Positions 4,657-9,423 of a stretch of DNA of 9,423 nt are shown piece after piece (the first letter of the stretch is position 1; each line of letters opens with the position of its first letter). Origin of the DNA: an uncultured Collinsella sp. (GTDB lineage: Bacteria; Actinomycetota; Coriobacteriia; Coriobacteriales; Coriobacteriaceae); NCBI GenBank assembly GCA_958445065.1, contig CAUCQW010000042.1, positions 1 through 9,423 on the forward strand. Direction: 5' to 3'. The notes beneath the pieces are model-generated. The model was not told where the DNA came from, made no database searches, and saw only the letters and a program-made list of their open reading frames with translations. The position numbers and the translations under genes were made by a program.

Positions 4657-7425
4657 ATGCTGATGCTCAAAACCGTCACGGTACTCGAAGCCATCTCCAA
4701 GCGCCGCCGCACGGCGCGCCCTGCCGCTCATACCGGCCTGTCCAAGAACACCATATTCGCCGCCACCCATAGTGCCGAGGACGCCCTCGTACTGCTTGAC
4801 GCCACGGCAAACGGCCTCACCGTCGAGCAGGCAACTGAGCGCCTGAACGCCGTCGGCCCCAACGCCATCGAGGCAACGACCAAAACGCTCGCCCGCCGCA
4901 TCGCCGACGCGTTCATCGATCCCTTCGCCGGCATCCTCGCCGCGCTCGCACTGGTCTCGCTCTACATCGACGTGCTCGCCGTGCCCGAACCGCAGCGCGA
5001 CCCCTCCACGGTCATCGTCATCGGCACCATGCTGCTGGTATCGGGCGGCATGAAGTTTATCCAGGAAGCCCGCAGCGGCAATGCGGCCGAGGCCCTCAAG
5101 GACCTGGTCTCCAACACTTGCACCGCCCTGCGCGACGGCGAGCGCATCGAGATCCCCTTCGACGAGCTCGTCCCCGGCGATGTAATCCGTCTCTCTGCCG
5201 GCGATATGGTGCCGGCAGATGCCCGCATCATCACCGCGCGCGACCTGTTTGTGATCGAGTCCGCACTCACCGGCGAGAGCGAGGCCGTCGAGAAGACCAC
5301 CGCCGTCACCGTCGTCGAGGGCGCCGACGGCTCCGCACTGCCACTCTCTGCCTGCAAGAACATCGTCTTTACCGGCACCTCCGTGCAAAACGGCGCCGCC
5401 ATGGCGCTTGTCGTTGCCACCGGCTCGGACACCTACCTGGGCGGCATCGCCAAGATGCTCAACGGGCGCGGCGAAAAAAGCGCGTTTGACCGCGGCGTCT
5501 CGAGCGTCTCCATGCTGCTGGTGCGCCTGATGCTCGTTATGGCGCCGGCCGTCTTTGCCATCAACGCCGCCACCAAGGGCAACGTCATCGACGCGCTGCT
5601 GTTCGCCACGAGCGTGGCCGTGGGCATCACGCCGCAGATGCTTCCCGTCATCGTGACCACGAGCCTGTCGCAGGGCGCCAAGGACCTCGCCCGTCGCCAG
5701 GTTATCGTCAAGGAGCTGCCGGCGATTCAAAACCTCGGAGCGATGGACGTCCTGTGCTGCGACAAGACCGGCACCCTCACCGAAGACCGCATCGTGCTCG
5801 AGCGCTACCTCAACACCGATGGCAACGAGGACGCGCGCGTGCTGCGCCATGCGTTTTTGAACAGCTTCTTCCAGACCGGCCTCAAAAATCTTATCGACCT
5901 GGCCGTAATCGACCGTGCCGATGTGACACCCTCGACCGTCGCACCCGATTCCATGCTGGGCCAGAGCCTGCGCGACCGCTACACCAAGGTCGACGAGGTT
6001 CCCTTCGATTTCTCGCGCCGTCGCCTGAGCGTAGTTGTCGCCGACGCCCAAGGCAAAACCCAGATGGTTACCAAGGGCGCCGCCGAGGAAATGCTCGAGA
6101 TCTGCTCCTTTGTCGAGATCGATGGCATCGCTCAGCCGCTCACCGACGAGAAGCTCGCCCAGATTCGCAAGCAGATCGCCGGACTTAACGCCGAGGGCCT
6201 ACGCGTAATTGCCGTGGCGCAGAAGACCAATCCGCGCTGCGTGGGCGAGTTTGGCATCGCCGACGAGTGCGACATGGTGCTGATGGGCTTTTTGGCCTTC
6301 CTCGATCCGCCCAAAGCAAGTGCCGCGGGCGCCGTCGCCACCCTCGAGGCCAAGGGCGTGGCGGTCAAGGTCCTAACCGGCGACAACGACCGCGTCGCCG
6401 CCACCGTCTGCGAGCAGATTGGTATCGATGCGAGCAACGTCTTGCTCGGCTCCGAGATCGATGCGCTCGATGACGCCGAACTTGCCGAGCGCGCCGAGAA
6501 AACCCACCTCTTCGCCAAGCTCTCGCCGCTGCAGAAGGCGCGCCTGGTACGTGTCATGCGCGAGATGCTCGGCCACACCGTGGGCTTTATGGGCGACGGC
6601 ATCAACGACGCCGCCGCCATGCGTGCGAGCGATTGCGGCATCTCGGTCGATTCGGCCGTCGACATTGCCAAGGAATCCGCCGATATCATCTTGCTTCAGA
6701 AGGACCTGGGCGTGCTCGAGCGCGGCATCATCGAAGGCCGCCGCACTTACGGCAACCTGCTCAAGTACCTCAAGACCACGGTGAGCTCCAACTTTGGCAA
6801 TGTGCTGTCCGTGACCGTCGCGAGCCTGTTCTTGCCGTTTTTGCCCATGAGCGCCCTGCAGCTGGTTCTGCTGTCGCTGGTCTACGAGATCGTGTGCATC
6901 GCACTGCCGTGGGACACCGTCGATGACGTCTGGACTGCCCGCCCGCGTGCCTGGGACGCCGCGTCCATCAAGGGCTTTATGCTCGAGCTGGGCCCCGTGA
7001 GCTCGCTGTTTGACATCGTGACCTTCGCCGCGCTCTTCTTTGTCGTGTGCCCCGCCGCCGTGGACGCAAGCTGGTCCGAGCTTGCCGCCGCGGGCGACGT
7101 CGCGGGTATGGCGACCTTTGCTGCGCTCTTCCAGAGCGGCTGGTTTGTCGAGTCCATGTGGTCGCAGACACTCGTGGTCCACATGTTGCGCTCCCCGCAT
7201 CTGCCGAGCCCGCGCGACCACGCCGCGCCCGCATTGTGCGTTCTTACCGTGCTGGGCCTGGCGCTCGTCACCTGGCTGCCGGCAAGCCCCATCGCCGATG
7301 CGCTCGGCCTCATGCCGCTGCCCACGAGCTTTTTTGGGCTGCTCATTGGCATCGTTACCGCCTATATCGCGCTCACCCAGCTGGCAAAGCGCCGCTACAT
7401 TGCCCGCCACGGCGAGCTGCTGTAG
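4657..7425 (+). CDS. mgtA: Magnesium-translocating P-type ATPase
   Basis: The 922-aa P-type ATPase of class IIIB imports Mg2+ across the plasma membrane using ATP. Visible parts: cytoplasmic N-terminus (1-85); M1/M2 at about 88-145; actuator domain with TGES (205-208); M3/M4 at about 285-340 containing TPQMLP; phosphorylation motif DKTGTLT with Asp369; nucleotide-binding KGAAEE near 473; hinge TGDND (574-578) and GDGINDA (646-652); and a C-terminal six-helix block from about 705. All catalytic motifs are intact. Length is close to the roughly 900 aa of E. coli MgtA. The expected TPEMLP of MgtA reads TPQMLP here (Gln327). The start at 4657 follows AAGGAGG (4645-4651). The gene sits behind a leader of nearly 280 nt with a small ORF, pointing to post-initiation control, and is convergent with the LuxR-type gene. 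Confidence 0.95.
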   Translation: MLMLKTVTVLEAISKRRRTARPAAHTGLSKNTIFAATHSAEDALVLLDATANGLTVEQATERLNAVGPNAIEATTKTLARRIADAFIDPFAGILAALALVSLYIDVLAVPEPQRDPSTVIVIGTMLLVSGGMKFIQEARSGNAAEALKDLVSNTCTALRDGERIEIPFDELVPGDVIRLSAGDMVPADARIITARDLFVIESALTGESEAVEKTTAVTVVEGADGSALPLSACKNIVFTGTSVQNGAAMALVVATGSDTYLGGIAKMLNGRGEKSAFDRGVSSVSMLLVRLMLVMAPAVFAINAATKGNVIDALLFATSVAVGITPQMLPVIVTTSLSQGAKDLARRQVIVKELPAIQNLGAMDVLCCDKTGTLTEDRIVLERYLNTDGNEDARVLRHAFLNSFFQTGLKNLIDLAVIDRADVTPSTVAPDSMLGQSLRDRYTKVDEVPFDFSRRRLSVVVADAQGKTQMVTKGAAEEMLEICSFVEIDGIAQPLTDEKLAQIRKQIAGLNAEGLRVIAVAQKTNPRCVGEFGIADECDMVLMGFLAFLDPPKASAAGAVATLEAKGVAVKVLTGDNDRVAATVCEQIGIDASNVLLGSEIDALDDAELAERAEKTHLFAKLSPLQKARLVRVMREMLGHTVGFMGDGINDAAAMRASDCGISVDSAVDIAKESADIILLQKDLGVLERGIIEGRRTYGNLLKYLKTTVSSNFGNVLSVTVASLFLPFLPMSALQLVLLSLVYEIVCIALPWDTVDDVWTARPRAWDAASIKGFMLELGPVSSLFDIVTFAALFFVVCPAAVDASWSELAAAGDVAGMATFAALFQSGWFVESMWSQTLVVHMLRSPHLPSPRDHAAPALCVLTVLGLALVTWLPASPIADALGLMPLPTSFFGLLIGIVTAYIALTQLAKRRYIARHGELL

Positions 7426-7501
7426 CAAGTAGACGGAAAACACCCTGCCAGCTGCCGTTGCCACTACCACAGCTGCCGCCGCCGCAGTCTATCCCCCCAG
7501 C

Positions 7502-7568
7502 AGTTGCGGTGAAATAGTTCCTGTTTAAAGCCTCGTGACTTTAATTTAGGGACTATTCCACCGCAACT
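7502..7568. repeat. Large palindrome (family D) between mgtA and the LuxR gene
   Basis: AGTTGCGGTG (7502-7511) and the bases to 7521 pair with 7549-7568 over 20 positions, with one A-C mismatch and one G-T pair. Inside, TTAAAG (7525-7530) pairs with CTTTAA (7539-7544) around an 8-nt loop. It ends 14 nt from the convergent LuxR stop codon. It lacks a terminal T-run, so a bidirectional transcript-end role is possible but not certain. The 76 bases between mgtA and this element contain only GCTGCC-rich sequence. Confidence 0.8.
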
Positions 7569-7582
7569 TATTGGAGAATTAG

Positions 7583-9127
7583 CTAGTCCTTGGGCGTCCA
7601 GGACCAGAAGAAGTTGATAAGGGCCACGCGCGAGGCGGTGCCGGTCTTCTTGTTGATCGAGGAAATGTGGCGATAGAGCGTGGAGCGCGAAAGAAAGAGC
7701 GTTGTGGCGATGTCCTGAACGCTCTGGTCCGAAACGACCAAGACCTCAAGAATATCGCGCTCGCGCTCTGTAAGCCCAAAGGTGGCGACGAAGGCATCAA
7801 GGCGTTCATCGGACGTGAGCTCCGCTGTCTCCACGGGCTCGGGGTCGGAGCATGTGGGCGCAAGATCCCCACCAAGATCGTCGGTGGCAAGCGGCAGTCC
7901 GTCCCGCATCGCGGCATCATCGGCTCGTTGCCCCAACTGCCCCAGCAGCGTAATCGCAATGCCCACAAACATCACGAGCGCCGCACCGACCGCAGCCAGC
8001 ACGTTTTGACTCGAGATAATCGCCACCGCCGGCGCCGTCACGAGCATCGAGCACACGTTGTTGACGACGCGACCCATGCACGGCCAAAAATATGACCAGC
8101 GCGCATAGAGCGAGACGGCAGCATATTTTGTGGTAAAGAACACCACGAAAAAGCCCGAGCCCAGATAAAAAATGATCGTGGCAGCGAGCTCGTTGCCACC
8201 ATTGCCGTCGACGATGAGCACAAAGAACGAAAGCGTGGACAGTATGGCGGCACATGTCATGCCGATATTCATATACGAGCGGCCGTGCAGGTCAAATAGT
8301 GCGCCAGCGACCAACGAGCTCACGACAAGCAGCAGGCGCGGCCAATCGCCCAAATCGACGGCTCCGACAGCATGCAAGGTCGTGAAGCCCGCGTTGAGAG
8401 CGGCGAATACGCTGGAAAGATACGCCGTCGCCACGGTCAGGCGAACTACGGCGCGACGGAATGCCGCCTTTGCCTCGGGATCGTCATGCCACTTGGCGCC
8501 ATATTCCAGAGCATCTACCGAAAGCCCGGCAGCACTGGGTTCAAAGTTGGGATCGGACTCGTCGCGCAGCTTGGCGCGTTGGGCACCGTGGAGCAACGCC
8601 ACCTGCGCGATCGCACAGACGACCAGAACAGCCTGCTGAGGAATGCCGACAGGCATCACCATGTGGTTGAGAACCTGCACCAGAACGCCCATGGCGTAAG
8701 AAAGTGCGGCGGCGCGCGCCAAGCAGGGCGTTCGCGCAAAGCGCCGCGCAAAATTTGCATGGGCAGTCGATCCGCAATAGCCCAGGGCGCAGCACGCCAC
8801 CAGGCCGCCGGCAATTACTACCTCAACCTGAACCGCCATAATCAACAGCAGCAATGCCGCCACCAGCAAAACGCCCGTGACGTCACTCGTTGCGTCGATA
8901 GCATGGGGACGGCGATAGTACAGAATGGGACGCACAAAAAAGCCAATCACGCTCGCGCCGATGACAAGGCTCTCATAAATAACGACCTCGTTCGGAGACA
9001 CGAACTCGGTCATGCGCACATCAAAAAGATACTCGCACGCCAAAAACGTGAAGAAGAACAGCGCCAGGCATATAATCTCCCGAATGCCCCGACGCAAATA
9101 TGCGGTTGTGTCTCCCATGCCCCTCAT
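7583..9127 (-). CDS. Membrane-bound LuxR-family transcriptional regulator (12 TM plus HTH)
   Basis: The 514-aa protein has about 12 hydrophobic segments in two groups of six, split by a polar loop near residues 190-225 as in major facilitator carriers. An acidic linker and a LuxR/GerE helix-turn-helix follow at about 450-514 (FGLTERERDILEVL, then SRSTLYRHISSINKKTG as the recognition region). Proteins of this layout are abundant in Coriobacteriia, where a membrane sensor is thought to control nearby uptake or metabolic genes; ligand and targets are unknown. The start at 9127 is preferred because GGGGG lies 7-8 nt upstream. A TTG at 9148 has no such site and sits almost at the predicted transcript start, and an ATG at 9118 is also in frame. 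The gene is convergent with mgtA, so no operon link is implied. Confidence 0.88.
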   Translation of the reverse strand: MRGMGDTTAYLRRGIREIICLALFFFTFLACEYLFDVRMTEFVSPNEVVIYESLVIGASVIGFFVRPILYYRRPHAIDATSDVTGVLLVAALLLLIMAVQVEVVIAGGLVACCALGYCGSTAHANFARRFARTPCLARAAALSYAMGVLVQVLNHMVMPVGIPQQAVLVVCAIAQVALLHGAQRAKLRDESDPNFEPSAAGLSVDALEYGAKWHDDPEAKAAFRRAVVRLTVATAYLSSVFAALNAGFTTLHAVGAVDLGDWPRLLLVVSSLVAGALFDLHGRSYMNIGMTCAAILSTLSFFVLIVDGNGGNELAATIIFYLGSGFFVVFFTTKYAAVSLYARWSYFWPCMGRVVNNVCSMLVTAPAVAIISSQNVLAAVGAALVMFVGIAITLLGQLGQRADDAAMRDGLPLATDDLGGDLAPTCSDPEPVETAELTSDERLDAFVATFGLTERERDILEVLVVSDQSVQDIATTLFLSRSTLYRHISSINKKTGTASRVALINFFWSWTPKD

Positions 9128-9157
9128 GGTTAACCCCCGGCCGCTCAATTGTCTGGA

Positions 9158-9186
9158 AATCTATTTTAATAAAGAACCAGTCTCAA
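9158..9186 (-). promoter_or_regulatory. Candidate promoter of the LuxR-type gene
   Basis: On the minus strand TTGAGA (9181-9186) and TAGATT (9158-9163) are 17 nt apart. The AT-rich context includes TAAAAT as an alternative -10. Predicted initiation near 9151 favours the ATG at 9127 over the TTG at 9148. Confidence 0.5.
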
Positions 9187-9312
9187 TATCGAAGCCAGGC
9201 TCGAAATGTTGCCAATTCGACCCCAGCCGTCCACATCACGCCGCGATTTTGAGCCGCATGGACCAGAAGGGACGCGCGCGATCTCCAGCTCGGCCAGGAG
9301 TGTCTCCAACTA
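9187..9312. other. Gene-free sequence near the right edge
   Basis: No start codon with a ribosome binding site and no known domain is seen here or in 9344-9423. The string GGCC followed by AGGAGTGTCTCC (9292-9307) recurs imperfectly about 50 bases later (9342-9358). Confidence 0.4.
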
Positions 9313-9402
9313 CCACTCATTTAAGTACGTCCCCAATGAGTGGCCGAAGAGTGTCCCCGGCGTCCAATCAAAAAATGGGCCATGTGTCCCAGTTGTGGAG
9401 AC
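9302..9402. repeat. Repeat family C, copy 3, within a larger palindrome
   Basis: The core is a 9-bp stem, CCACTCATT (9313-9321) with AATGAGTGG (9335-9343), enclosing a 13-nt loop, TAAGTACGTCCCC. Outer arms GTCTCC plus AACT (9302-9311) pair with AGTT and GGAGAC (9391-9402) across a 2-nt bulge, making an imperfect palindrome of about 100 bases. Confidence 0.7.
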
Positions 9403-9423
9403 TCCTTGAGCCGTCTGGGTATC

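Noticed and set aside
4630..6051. Open frame of 473 codons antisense to mgtA
   Set aside because: It is a by-product of GC-rich codon use in mgtA. It has repetitive Gly/Asp/His composition, no domain and no ribosome site. The same applies to the antisense frame at 6373-7470.

Overview
The window looks like chromosome of a high-G+C member of the Coriobacteriia, most likely a gut Collinsella-type organism. This is an inference from three things: a 12-TM membrane protein fused to a C-terminal LuxR helix-turn-helix (a hallmark of that class), the GC-rich codon use of most genes, and strong AGGAGG-type ribosome binding sites. No rRNA, tRNA, CRISPR array or recognisable transposase gene is present.

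Layout from left to right: a lipoprotein of unknown role (minus, 101-658); a stand-alone glucose-type PTS EIIA protein (crr, minus, 894-1430) with a clear intrinsic terminator; a gene-poor stretch (1431-2012) holding the crr promoter, two palindromic repeats and an operator-like promoter; a class II Fic protein with a C-terminal winged helix (plus, 2013-3185) in visibly more AT-rich DNA; a repeat-dense intergenic region (3186-3538); orotate phosphoribosyltransferase pyrE (minus, 3539-4219); a long leader containing a 23-codon ORF (4446-4517) in front of the magnesium-importing P-type ATPase mgtA (plus, 4657-7425); a large palindrome (7502-7568); and the membrane LuxR regulator (minus, 7583-9127). 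The last 295 bases hold a promoter and another palindromic repeat.

The genes do not form one pathway. They are mostly single-gene units (sugar uptake and signalling, pyrimidine synthesis, Mg2+ import, regulation), each with its own promoter or 3' structure. The Fic gene stands out as a probable acquired cassette. It has its own promoter inside a 14-bp inverted repeat, and it is bracketed on both sides by the same two kinds of hairpin repeat.

The most unusual content is intergenic. At least four families of stem-loop repeat occur in 9.4 kb: A, two copies at the stop codons of the lipoprotein and pyrE; B, two copies flanking fic; C, three copies sharing a 13-nt loop ending in CGTCCC on different stems; and D, one 67-nt hairpin between mgtA and the LuxR gene. 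Families A and C show paired base changes that keep the stems intact, which suggests the folded form is selected. The mgtA leader ORF, with its own hairpin and a possible long-range pairing, is a candidate Mg2+-responsive leader unlike the classical M-box.
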